Shown here in pieces: positions 12,445 through 24,600 of a stretch of DNA of 64,000 nucleotides (the first letter of the stretch is position 1; each line of letters begins with the position of its first letter). The position numbers and the translations under genes are program-made. Source of the stretch: Halichoerus grypus (taxonomy: Eukaryota; Chordata; Mammalia; Carnivora; Phocidae); contig NC_135720.1 in the NCBI RefSeq assembly GCF_964656455.1, forward strand, positions 100,080,696 to 100,144,695, in the 5' to 3' direction. Below the pieces are notes generated by a model. It did not search any database, was not told the origin of the DNA, and saw nothing but the letters and a program-made list of their open reading frames with translations.

Positions 12445-12601
12445 ATGAAGCTCTTATTCCCTCTCATGGCCATTGTACTGGAGGCTTCCATGATTGTTTT
12501 ATTTGGATACTTTGTCAGGTATGAAACGGAGCAGAACACTATCCAACAGCTCAACAGCACCAACACAACAAACGTGGACAGATCCCTTGAGTTACATCCT
12601 C
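12445..12601 (+). CDS. RHAG: RHAG exon 1 (coding part)
   Basis: This exon encodes residues 1-52 plus the first base of codon 53. It starts [20 protein letters not shown], the first membrane helix, followed by the extracellular loop with the N37-S-T and N40-T-T sequons. The ATG at 12445 is chosen because it matches the human start and no in-frame ATG lies closer upstream. The donor is C|GTGAGT. The upstream frame stays open through 12421, but that part does not resemble RhAG. Confidence 0.95.
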
Positions 12602-15600
12602 GTGAGTAAACAATCTACTTCTTATTATACATTTTGGGCTTTTCAGATTGTGAACCCATTTGTGGGACTTAGAATGTGAAATCTTTGAATTCTGTAACCC
12701 CTTGACCTCCACACTGGAACAACTTACAGAATTTGTGATACTTATGAGTACTAAGGGTATTATAAGTTTGTGCTGAGGTATCTGGTCTATGGCATCCGGT
12801 CTCTGTAGTTAATGTGTTTGGATAGAATCTGTGTCTATTAAAATAGCAGCATAAGAAGACAAAAATTAAAATAATTGATGAATCTTTTGTCTTACCTACA
12901 TCTGCTAAATGATATTAATTTTCCCTTAAATTGATCCCTAGTTCTGCAAAGTATAAACATATCACCCCCCAAACAACAACAACAACAAAGAATCTAAGAG
13001 AGTAGAAACAGAGTGGAATATTGAGAAAGGAGCCTGGACTTCATGTGGGGGCCCTAAGGTATAAGAAGTGGTATTAAAGATGATATTGGAAGTAAATGGA
13101 TGTATTCTGGGTTTTATAACATTCTACAAGGAAAGCAGTTTGTGCCTCTGCAATGGGAAGAAAGGTGTAAGCACCTAATGTATTTTATTTTTTTTATTTT
13201 TATTTTTTTAAGATTTTTATTTATTTATTTCACAGAGAGAGACAGCGAGAGAGGGAACACAAGCAGGGGGAGTGGAAGGGAGAGAGGCAGGCTTCCTGCA
13301 GAGCAGGGAGCCCGATGCGGGGCTCGATTCCAGGACCCCGGGATCATGACCTGAGCCGAAGGCAGACGCTTAATGACTGAGCCACCCAGGCGCCCCAGCA
13401 CCTAATGTATTTTAAAAGCAGAATCCTTCCCTGGGAATGGTAACTGAAGAAAAGAAAGGATTTAGTTTCAAGTTTGATAGGGAAGGCAGTGATATAGTTA
13501 ATAAAACAATAATAACTACCATTAACTGATTGCCTATTTGGAGCCAGGCATATTCATTACATCATTAACCAGGGAGGGAGATGATAATGCATCCCTATTT
13601 TTTTTAAAGATTTTATTTATTTATTTGACAGAGAGAGACACAGCAAGAGAAGGAACACAAGCAGGGGGAGTGGGAGAGGGAGAAGCAGGCTTCCCGCTGA
13701 GCAGAGACCCCGACGCGGGGCTCGATCCCAGGATCCTGGGATCCTGATCTGAGCCGAAGGCAGACGCTTAACGACTATGCCAACCAGGTGCCCCACAATG
13801 CATCCCTATTATAGACATTGTTTTTTTTTTTGTAAATAAGGCACACCTAATTTTATTATTTATGAATTGATTAAATCATTTAAAATAATAGCAATGTTTA
13901 TGACAGTTCTATGTCATAAGTCTAAGCTTTTAAAAAACCATATGACATTTGTTCTCCCATTCCTCCATTTTTTGAGGGGGTTTATATAATAGGGAGTATT
14001 CTCAGGCAGACATGATGACCCTAGAGCCACCTAATGACTCAACCATATTATCCCTGGCTAAAATATTTTGTAGAATAGCCCAGAAGCTACCTGATTGTGG
14101 TTATACATATACATTTTTCCTACATTTTCTACATTTTCCCCTACATTTCAAATCGACTTACACAAAACTTATGTGACAGCCTAAATCATTAGAGAGAAGA
14201 TTATTAAATATTTGCTTGTTAAGAAGAAATGTTCAAGGGCGCCTGGGTGGCTCAGTTGGTTAAGCGACTGCCTTCAGCTCAGGTCATGATCCTGGAGTCC
14301 CAGGATCGAGTCCCGCATCGGGCTCCCTGCTCGGCGGGGAGTCTGCTTCTCCCTCTGACCCTGCCCCCTCTCATGTGCTCTCTCTCTCTCATTCTCTCTG
14401 TCTCAAATAAATAAATAAAATCTTTAAAAAAAAAAAAAAAAAGAAGAAATGTTCAAGTCCAACAGCTGCGTGCCTAGTGCCATGTGTTGTACCAAGTGCC
14501 GGAGTCAAGTACAGGGAAGGCTCTGCTCCTGCTTAAGGAAACCACAGCCTGTTACAGCAGTTCTCAACTGCAGGGTGGTGGAAGTTATGAGTTTTTCACA
14601 AATAAGCAAGGCAGAACATTAATTTATATTTTAAGTAAAGTCAGTTAGATATAGGTTTATTCACCCCTCTTGCTTGCATTCTGCTGTGCTTTTCTGAATA
14701 GCAGAGCAATGCATGCCGTCACGCAGACCATCCCCAGGTATAACCGTGGAAGTGTGTGGTACGCCTGAGTATTATGTTTCATGCCATGAATGACTCCGTA
14801 GACACTCATTTGAGAAACAAGATATACTCTGTGGGTTTTGGGCCCTCATGGCACTTAGCAAAGTACTGGTCACTCTGCTGAGGCAGATAGTTTTGTTTTG
14901 TTTTTTAAGATTTCATTTATTTGTCAGAGAGAGAGAGCACAAGCAGGGCGAATGGCAGACAGACGGCCCCACTGAGCAGGGTGCCGGATGCGGGGCTCAA
15001 TCCCAGGACCTGGGGATCATGACCTGAGCCTAAGGCAGACGCTTAGCCCGCTGAGCCACCCAGGCGTCCTGAGGCAGATGGTTTGACAAGGAATGAAGTG
15101 TGACTGTGACAGTCAGCTAATTCTTGCTAACCTGTAAACAGAGTAGAGAAAAGGAGAGTTTAGGGAGAAGGCCATTTGAGGCCCGTCAACATTTTAGTAG
15201 AAATTCTACAGACACACATCTTTAATATCTATGGGACGTTAAAGCCACAGCCATGATCTTGTTATACTCTGTTACATTACAATCCACTGGTGTCACACTT
15301 TGAGTAGTTGTTACCTGTGTGTGATCTTGTTATGTTATACATCAATCATTTGAAAAATATTAATTCACAGTTATGCAAATATTCCAAACATTGACATACC
15401 TCATCATATAATAATGAAAGAGGTACTTGTTAATACCACTAGCCATCTCACCAGAAAACCCTTGAGAAGTATCAGGAAGCTGATAAGCTCACAGTGAAGG
15501 ACACAAACTTTCTAAAATACTGATTTTTTTTTTAAAGACAAAAGGTCTTCCTGGCAACATATACTGTTGATTCTTTTCCTTGAAATGACAGCCTCACTTC

Positions 15601-18600
15601 ATTCATTTTTCAGACAATGCCAATGCCTGTCTAAAAAAACATAGTTTATGTCAATCTCTTATTTCAAGTAAAAATAGAGTTCCATGGAAAAAACCTGCTC
15701 ATTCAGTTGGTACTCAAACAGTAACAAAAGTGCTTTGTTTCTGAGATACCCATCATGTGTCAGCAGGACTTTATGTGTAATGGCATTTCCACACACTAAT
15801 TCCTACAAAATATTAAAAAGACACACATAAGAAGGTCAGTAGTTAGAGTAATAATTTTTGCTGCTTCACCAGAAAATTCTTAATTAAAACCTGCCTTTTT
15901 TTTTTTTCCCTGCAAGTGAGTAGTCATTAAGAATACCACATAAGATGGTGACTAACATAACATAATAAAATAAAATTAAAAAAAAAAGAAATACCACATA
16001 AGAGACTCTTAGCTCTAGGGAAGAAATGAGGGTTGGGGTAACTGGGTGATGGGCTAACCAGGTGATGGGCATTAAGGAAGGCACGTGATGTGATGAGCCC
16101 TGGGTGTTATATGCAACTGATGAATCACTAAATTCTACCTCTGAAACTAATAATACACTATATGTTAATTAAATTGAGTTTAAACAAAATATTAAAAAAT
16201 AAAAAAGAGTACCACAACCACCAGCGTGATTTGGTGCTACTGCTTTCATCCATGTAAAGGGCTCATAAGTTTTACATACCTTTGTTTCATCATCTCTGGA
16301 AATACCAACACAGTGAAAAAAGCAAGTAACACCATACAATTATCATGAAAATAGTTTTCACCTCTCAGACTCCCTGAAAGTGTCTCCAAGACCCCCAGAT
16401 GTGTGCTGATCACACTTGGGAACCACTGAAGTTATAGGTAAACTGACAAAGGATCTACATGGCACTAGACATTATTTTATGAATTTCAATACCAGCAATT
16501 TTATGAATTTCAATACCAGGTTAAGTACAATGGCTTATTTTTAAAAATCTACATATAAGAATGTGTTTCTCTATTTACTCAGATATTATTCAGCTCATTT
16601 GTTACCAAAAGATTTAGCAGATCTAGATATATGTTACAGGCAAACAGTAACTAATTTGTGCAGTGTAAGTGATTCCTAGGGAATTGCTTGCTGTTATTCT
16701 AAGTGTTACCTGAAATTGTTTCTATTCATGAATTAACATACTGTCTGTGGTTGATAACCTAACAATAAGATATCAGCCTCCAGTAGAACCCTGTCTGTTG
16801 CCTTTGATTGAATAGTTTTTGCATACTGGAAAGGACTGGAAACAATGAGCACAAGTAGAACCCAAATTCTAGTTTCTAAATACCATTCCCCACTCAGGGG
16901 CTCATTGGAGAAATTGTTGATTCCAGGTCAGGGTAAAGAAAGCACAAAGTTTGCCAAGGGTATAAAGACTAATGGGGATTCGCCAAAAGAACACAGGATC
17001 CTGCTTGAAGCAGCACCAACTAGACAAATTGGGGATAAATGGAGAATTAAAAATAATAATGATATGGTGGATAGTAACCCATTGAAATAAAGATTTCTTG
17101 CTGTCTTCTATCCTTTAGGATAGAAGTGATATCCTTCACTTCTATATCCTTTTTAATGGTTAAGGACTGGCAAGGTGTTTGCCGGGCACATAGCTTATTG
17201 CTCTTAGAGAGTTCCAGTCCTTTGAACCACTGAGATTATATTCTGGATATAGTGAACTCATAGAAATATTCCCCAAAGAGGGGGAAGGGGAGAAAGAGGA
17301 AGCTCTTCCTTATAGAAGAATGCCAACTAATTAATATAAAAGGAATAATAGATATATAAAATTAGAATTTTGATATTAAAAATGTAATAATTGATTCCAG
17401 CAAGGTTCTTCAATGAAAGCAAAAACCATTAGGTAAAGTTACTGGAGAACACATGTCTGAAAGAACTGCCCTACAGACTGCTTATAGTTTACAGGGCAAA
17501 AGGTACATTTATGGTGAAGAGATCTGGCAGAACAGTCTTAACCACATGGTCAAATTTACCATCACTAGTAATAGGACAAACAAATTATGTGCCACCTGGT
17601 GTGGTGCAATGGGAAGTACACAACACCACCCATAGAATATTCTTCCCAGAATATTTAGTCTCATTCTAACTATGGTGAAACAGTCAAACACATCCAAATT
17701 GTAGGACATTCTACATAAACGACAAAACACCAACAACAATAAAAAGCATGTGCAAGAACCTATCTAAATAAAAGACACATGACAAACCAAAAAATATATG
17801 AAAGTTGAGTGGTTAATGGGTTAAAAATCCTATAAAAGAACAATTTGGGGACAGTTGGAGAAATTTCAACATAGCTTCTATATTAGATAATATTATTGTA
17901 TCAATGTCATATTTCTTGGATGTGATGATGATGTTATGGTTATGTAGGAGAATGTCCCTTTCCTTAGGAAACTTATGCTAAACTGGTGGGGGCAAAATGT
18001 CATTCTACTTTCAAATGGTTTAGGGAATATATACATACATATCTGAAGAGAGAGAGAGAGAGAACAAACATGGAAAATATTAACAACTGCTAAATCTAGG
18101 TGAATAGTACATATATTCATTGTGCTATTTTTCTAAATATTTGAAATACGTGCAGTTAAAATATTTGGGAAGTGTGAGAGGAAGGAAACCACCCTAAGGA
18201 TACTTTTCTCTCAGAGAGGATGAGTTCAGAATATAATCTCAGTGGTTCAAAGGACTGGAACTCTCTAAGAGAAATAAGCTATGTGCCTGGCAAACACCTT
18301 GCCAGTCCTTAACCATTAAAAAGCAAGACAAAAGGGACACCTGGGTGGCTCAGTTGGTTAAAGGTCTGCCGTCAGCTCAGGTCATGGTCCCAGAGTCCCG
18401 GGATGGAGCCCTGAGTTAGGTGTCCCTGCTCAGCAGAGTCTATCTCTGCTTCTCAGCCCCACCCCCACCCCTGCTGGTGCTCTCTCTCTCTCTCTTTCTT
18501 TCTCGCTGTGAAAGAAATAAATAAAGTCTTTTAAAAAGCAAAAACAAACCACAAGAAAGAAAGAAAAAAAGAAAGAAAGAAAGCTGAACAATTTCTCATT

Positions 18601-21600
18601 AGCCAGCTGAACAAGTTTTACTACTTGATCCAGAAAAACAATTTTTCTAAATAAGAGCCTGACAGTCCCAGTTAGACGAATCCTCGGGGACCGTCCTCAG
18701 TGATCCACTTACTCATGCATAACCGAGGCACCTCCTGAAAAGCTACAGGTGCTGGACTTTCTGCCAGGGCCCGATGAGGGACAAGCCACGTCTGGATTCC
18801 CACTTCCACACTTGAATTCACTTTCTCCTGAAAGAGTGCCTCATTGGGAGTGCTCGCTCAGTATTTGGATAAATGACAAGCGAGCACACAGAGTAACAAA
18901 ACAGACAAGCACATAAGCAAATGAAATAAAATAAGAGGAACATGCACGATGTTACAGCTATGACCGGTAATACTGTGCAGAAGACCTGATTCTTGAAGGG
19001 CGTATAGAAGTTTGCCAGGTCAAGAAGTGTTGGGTTTGGGATGGAGAGGACATTGGGGGCAGCAGACATATACAGGAAATAGAGGGGAAGGACGGGTCTG
19101 TTTCATCCGTTTGATGGTGGTGGTGGTGGAAAGTGAGTCGGAATCCATCATCTGCGTTTTAAGCGTGTTGAGTTATCAGGGTTTAGGAGATACCCTCCTG
19201 CAAGATAGAAATGGAAATAAGACAGAAGATACCAGCTATTGTCACATTTTCTCTGGAGACTAAAATTCTCTCTTGAGAATATCTGATTTAGACAAGTCTT
19301 GGCAATTCTTAAAACCTGTTGGAAGACTTCACAAAAGTTCAACCCCCTTCCCTTCCAGAGAGGACACTCACTATCATTCCTTGAATGGCAGTCTCACACT
19401 ATAGAACTAAACTCATGGCCCTCTCTCTAGACCCCACCCACAAATTCTTAGAGCAGGATAAAAGATGATATAGAATTCTAATTGTTTATAAATCTTTCTT
19501 ATCCACACTTTTTATACAGAATCATTATCTGTTAAGAGCTTTCACAACTTTACGAACTCTTTAGCGATTGAAATAATAGATGAGGTTCTTAAGCCCCCTT
19601 GTGGCGAAAAGCAGTAACAATCTTTGAGGGGAAAAACCATCAGAGCACACTTAATATATACGGTCACTTATATTTCAAAATCCAAAACAGGTTCACTAGT
19701 TGACCGTTGCCCATCAACAGGTCACATAGAATCCCAATCCCCAATCCCAAAGTTCCCTGGGTAGATAATGAGATGAGGGTGGACGTCCAGAATGCTGGCA
19801 TAAGTGAGACTGTCACCGATCTGAACTAGAAGACCGTGTGCAGCATTCTCCTCTCTGCTGCTTCCCTCAAAGGCACTGACAAGGGACAATTTTCAGAAAT
19901 CTATTCTTTCCTTTCTTGTCCTCCTCATACTGCCTTTTTGGGGAAGTAGCTCCAATGTACAATAAAATGGCCAAAAGTCTCATTGCATGGATAGGGTTGC
20001 AAGAGTGAATGACACTAGTTGTGTGCCTGAATCATGGTAGGTTTGGACTGTTCTCATTCTCTGTATTCTTTCATTTGCTGCCTTCATCCAAAGTTAGATT
20101 GGCTTCTAGGCCACCAAAGGACCCTACTGACTCACTCTATGATGCCAACCATATCTATCTGTCTTGTTATTTGTCATAGAGTAATACCTTAGGATAAATC
20201 CCCATGCCTCCAAAAGCTCTTCAAATGCCTGCAAAAAGCCTTTGAAATGCTGGGTACCTTTGGAAAGTCAACATCTTCATCCACTTCTGGGTGGGATCAC
20301 TGTCACAGATTAGCTTATCAAATTTAATTTGCCAAGTTTGAAATTAGTGTGGTCTGCAAGTTGTGTCAGGAGAGAAGGTCAGGAAAGTCCTGCAGAGAGG
20401 AATGAAGCCCATAAAGAAGGTGCTACAGGTTAGGCTCCCCAGGAATCAGACTTTAAGACAGACATTAGCCTGAAAGAAGTTTAGTAGGGAGTGCCTTAAA
20501 GATCAACACCTGTAGCAAGAAGATTTGCAGGGAGAAACCCCACAGGGTATCCTGAGACTGGGATTGTCTAGCTTCACGTGGTCCTTCCCTGAGGCCAGAG
20601 GATGCTCTTGTGAATCAGTCACTGGGTACAGGCTACCCCAGGGAAAGGCAAGAGCATTTCCTAGAGAGAATTGAGAGCTTAGGGCTATCAACTGGCAACA
20701 CTCCCTAAAACCAGGGGAAATAGAAAGAATAAGTTCTTCCTTTCTAAAAGGGGTATCTGGGCAGCGTATGACAGCATCTCTTACAGTAGACAAACCTGAG
20801 TGGTGTGGTCTCCCAACCTCAAACACACTGTCTCCCAAGCCTGATGGTAGAACAGAGGGAGAAAGAACCAAGGGGTAGTAACATGTCCTTGAGTGCCTGC
20901 GAAGCCAACACTCTGCCTTGGTTATTTTTACATCCATCCCTACTGTGCTCAAGGCATGAAGGAATTGGCGGAGTCTAGCCTGAATTCAAATCCTAACCCC
21001 ACCCTTTAGGCAAATTAATTGGATTCCAACATCAGTTTCCTCTGAGATATATTTTGGGGGCATGTTCTTCCTCATGCCTATATCCACCTAAACCCCTGGC
21101 CACAATGGTTAATAGTAATTTGACTTTAAATGTTTTATTTTTTCTCTCTGATTTTATATTTGATCTCAATTTGCTTTGTGTATCTGTTAGGTTGAACCAC
21201 AAGAAGTTGCCAATCATTGACTCATTTTCATTGATAATTTCAATGCAAAAATTTCCATTTCATATGGTTCAACCAAATACATGTCTCACTAATGAAGCTA
21301 TACCTTTCTTGAGGGAAAAGCCTGTGTTCCCACTATCTCATATTTGAGCATATGTGTTCTTTCTTTCTTTATTTTTGATCATATATTTTATTTATATTGC
21401 TTTACTGCATACTCTCTCCCACAGAGGTTATCCCACGCAAAGTACCTGTGTGAAACAGGGTCTTTTCAGTATTGCAGATGAAAATACTGGAGCTCAGAGA
21501 GAATAAATCCCTTGCCCAAGGTCACACAATCATGTACTAGAACTGGGGGACCTTAACTTAATTTCCAGACACCAAGTAAAATATTTGTTCCTCAAGAGGA

Positions 21601-24600
21601 TATGGCCTTTTTTTTTTTTTTTTTTTTTTACAGTGGCTTAGAAAGTGCTAACAAAGACATTATCCTATTGGACTGATCTGATACTGATCTGATAAGATTT
21701 CCAGGGCCGGTGCTGTTATACAGATTTGTATCTATATAACAAATGAAGACTGCAGCCCATTAATTTAGTTATTATTGCCTCTTATCTTATATGCAGATTT
21801 TTATGTCAAATCCTGGGGAGCAAAAGGTGACTATGTCCTAATCCCTTCAACCAAGAAACTCATAGTCGAGTGCAGGAGATGAACACCTCATCAAGGAACT
21901 ATTACCATATTATGCACACTAAATAAATGCTAATACAGTGTGGCAAATGCTGAAGTTGAAGTATATGTAGAATGCTGTGTAAAAGACAAGAGGAAATACT
22001 AAGTTTCCCTGGGAGAACTGGGAAAGTCTGCAAGAGCGGGTGATGTTTGCACTGTGCTTTGCAAAGTTTTCCTCAGGTGGAAAGTAATGGAAAACTCTTG
22101 AGGTATGAGAGCACATGGTATTCCAAGAAAAGGCTCAAATATTGAACAACTTGCCCAGAGTCTCATGGCTGGTAAGCAGTCAGGTTGGCACTGGAGCCTA
22201 GTCTTTGGCTGCCCAGTTAATGCTCTCCCTTTGCAGTGTTTTATATAAAGGATGTAACATTTAATAAATGGGGTATACTATGATGCAACACTTCCATCGT
22301 TCTTCCTAACACAGAATTTTTTTTCCTTCTTTTTTTTTTTTTTTTTCAGTATTCCAAGATGTGCATGTAATGATATTTGTTGGGTTTGGCTTCCTCATGA
22401 CCTTCCTGAAAAAATATGGCTTCAGTAGTGTGGGCATCAATCTACTCATTGCTGCGTTGGGCCTCCAATGGGGCACTTTTATTCAGGGGATCATGCACCA
22501 CCATGGACAGACAATTTACATTGGAATCAAAAAGTGAGCATCCCTTATTTTTCAACCATTGTGTTTTCAGAGCAGTTGTTTCTCTGCCTGGTCTCTTGTC
22601 AGTCAGCCTCCGAACTAGCCAGCACACTGTCTCCCTAAGACAATAGAAGATTGTTGGGATCCCAGGATGTGAATCGACACCTTGCTCTACTGAGCCGTGT
22701 CATACTTTCATGTCTCTATCCTCTCTGGTTTGACTTTAAGGACACGAGAACTCCCCTTTCATTAAAGGTTATTCCTTCCAGCTACAGGGAGCAAAAATCC
22801 TCCAATAGCTTTTTTTCTACATGTCTATATTTACATTTTGAAATGTAAACACTGTAGAAAGTAATTCATTTATCAGATCAACAAAAATAAAGAAAAACCT
22901 AAATGAGATCAAAAACAGGTGGGTCAAAATAAAGGAAATGCTGGAGCAACCAGAATGTATGGCAGATGGCAAAGAGGAAGAGGAAGGAAGTGAGAGTGTG
23001 TGAAAGGGTACCTGGGACGAACACCTGATGGGGAGGGGCCCTTGCACACTGGATAAAGTGATGCTCACAGTTGTATGTTGGCTATGCATTATTGTTGGAC
23101 GTATTCTTTCTTTTTTCCTTCAGCATGATAAATGCAGACTTCAGTACAGCCACAGTCCTGATTTCTTTTGGAGCTGTCCTGGGAAAAATAAGTCCAGCCC
23201 AAATGCTGATCATGACAATAATAGAAATCACTGTCTTTGCTGGCAATGAATATGTGGTTGGTGAGATATTTAAGGTAAGGATTAGAGGGTTTATACTTAC
23301 TAGCTTTGGACATCAGTTCTGGTTACACCTAAAGGATGCCCACTCTACCTAGGGACAAACGTTGGTGAGCATGAGAGCATAGCAAGTGTAATTACACCCA
23401 TCACTTATTTGAGTGCCTTTGGTAAACCAGGAGTCTTATCAACATTACTTCATTTCATTGTCACCACCACACTATAACCCAGGTATTATGTTGTTACTGT
23501 TACACAAATTACAACTAATGATCACAGATGCTGAAAGACTGGCCCAAATCTGGATTCAAACCTAGATTTTTCTAACTTCACAACTCTTTTTATTACATTA
23601 TATTTCCTATCAATGATCAATTCTTATTAAATTTCAACTATTAGATGACTAGCCCTTTCTTTTTTTTAAATATTTTATTTATTTATTTGAGAGTCAGACA
23701 GAGAGCACGAGAGAGTGCGAGACAGAGAGCCCTAGCAGGAGCGGGGGAGGAACAGGGAGCCTGGTGCAGGGCTCACAGGGCTGGATCCCAGGACCCTGGG
23801 GATCATGACCTGAGCTGAAGGCAGATGCTTAACCGACTGAGTCATTCAGGCGCCCCTGACTAGCCCGATCTAAGGCGTTTGTTAAAGCCTAGATCAAATT
23901 TCTTCTCCCCCATGAAAATCTCATTGATTCCCCTCAGGATAATCAGTTGAATATTTCTGGGTACTCCCCAGTATTTTGCTTGTTTCTATTTAACATGTAA
24001 TTCCACAGCAAATATTTTTTAAGTTTTTATTTAAATTCCAATTAGCTAACATGCGATATATTAGTTTATTAGTTGTAATAAAGTGTAATATTAGTTTCAG
24101 GTGTGCAGTGTCATGATTCAACACTTCCATACATCACCTAGTGCTCATCATGACAAATGCCCTCCTTCATCCCCATCACCTGTTTCACCCATTCCCCCAC
24201 CCACCTCCTGCTCTCTCAGCAGAAAATGTTTTTGAAAACTTTCTAGGTGTCATGTGATGGTGAATCTGACAGACAAAATAGTTAATGTCCCTGTCTTTAT
24301 AGAGTTTACAGTCCAATGAAAGAAGACATCAAATAGAGAATTATATATCACCTACCCACCCATAAGCACGTGCACGCACACACACACACAAATATTATTA
24401 TAAATTGCAATACATGCTATGAAAAATAAGTTCAGGGGGCTATGGGAGAGCATAACTGGAAAACCTAACTTAGATTGTGGAATCAAGGAAGGCCTCTCTG
24501 AGGAAGTGACAGTTTAGCTGGACCTGAAAGGTACATAGGAGTTTATGAAGTATGAAAATCTTAAATAAATTAATAAGTCTGTATCATTTTCCTACCTTAG

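Larger units (their letters stand above)
14550..16430. mobile_element. Candidate hAT-like DNA transposon with nested insertions
   Basis: CAGCAGTTCTCAACTGC near 14556 and CACACTTGGGAACCACTGA near 16411-16429 look like imperfect inverted ends of a Charlie/MER-type element (CAGxGGTTCTCAA). The interior shows no transposase frame and is broken by a SINE (14896-15070) and two L1 tails (15945-16205). Family and borders are tentative. Confidence 0.35.
12602..22349 (+). other. RHAG intron 1 (9.7 kb, repeat-rich)
   Basis: This is the largest intron of the gene. It holds five carnivore SINEs, two stacked L1 3' ends, an old L1 flanked by a 97-bp inverted repeat, a candidate hAT element and MIR fragments, listed separately. 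Between 18,700 and 21,450 I see no gene-like exon and only faint old-repeat character. Confidence 0.85.

Noticed and set aside
17105..17126. Short perfect hairpin CTTCTATCCTTTAGGATAGAAG
   Set aside because: A 10-bp stem in AT-rich intron is expected by chance at this scale; no terminator or RNA role can be argued in a eukaryotic intron.
20503..20952. Minus-strand 149-codon open frame in RHAG intron 1
   Set aside because: No recognisable domain, no splice context, and the underlying DNA has old-repeat character. Length alone is not enough in a 64-kb vertebrate window.
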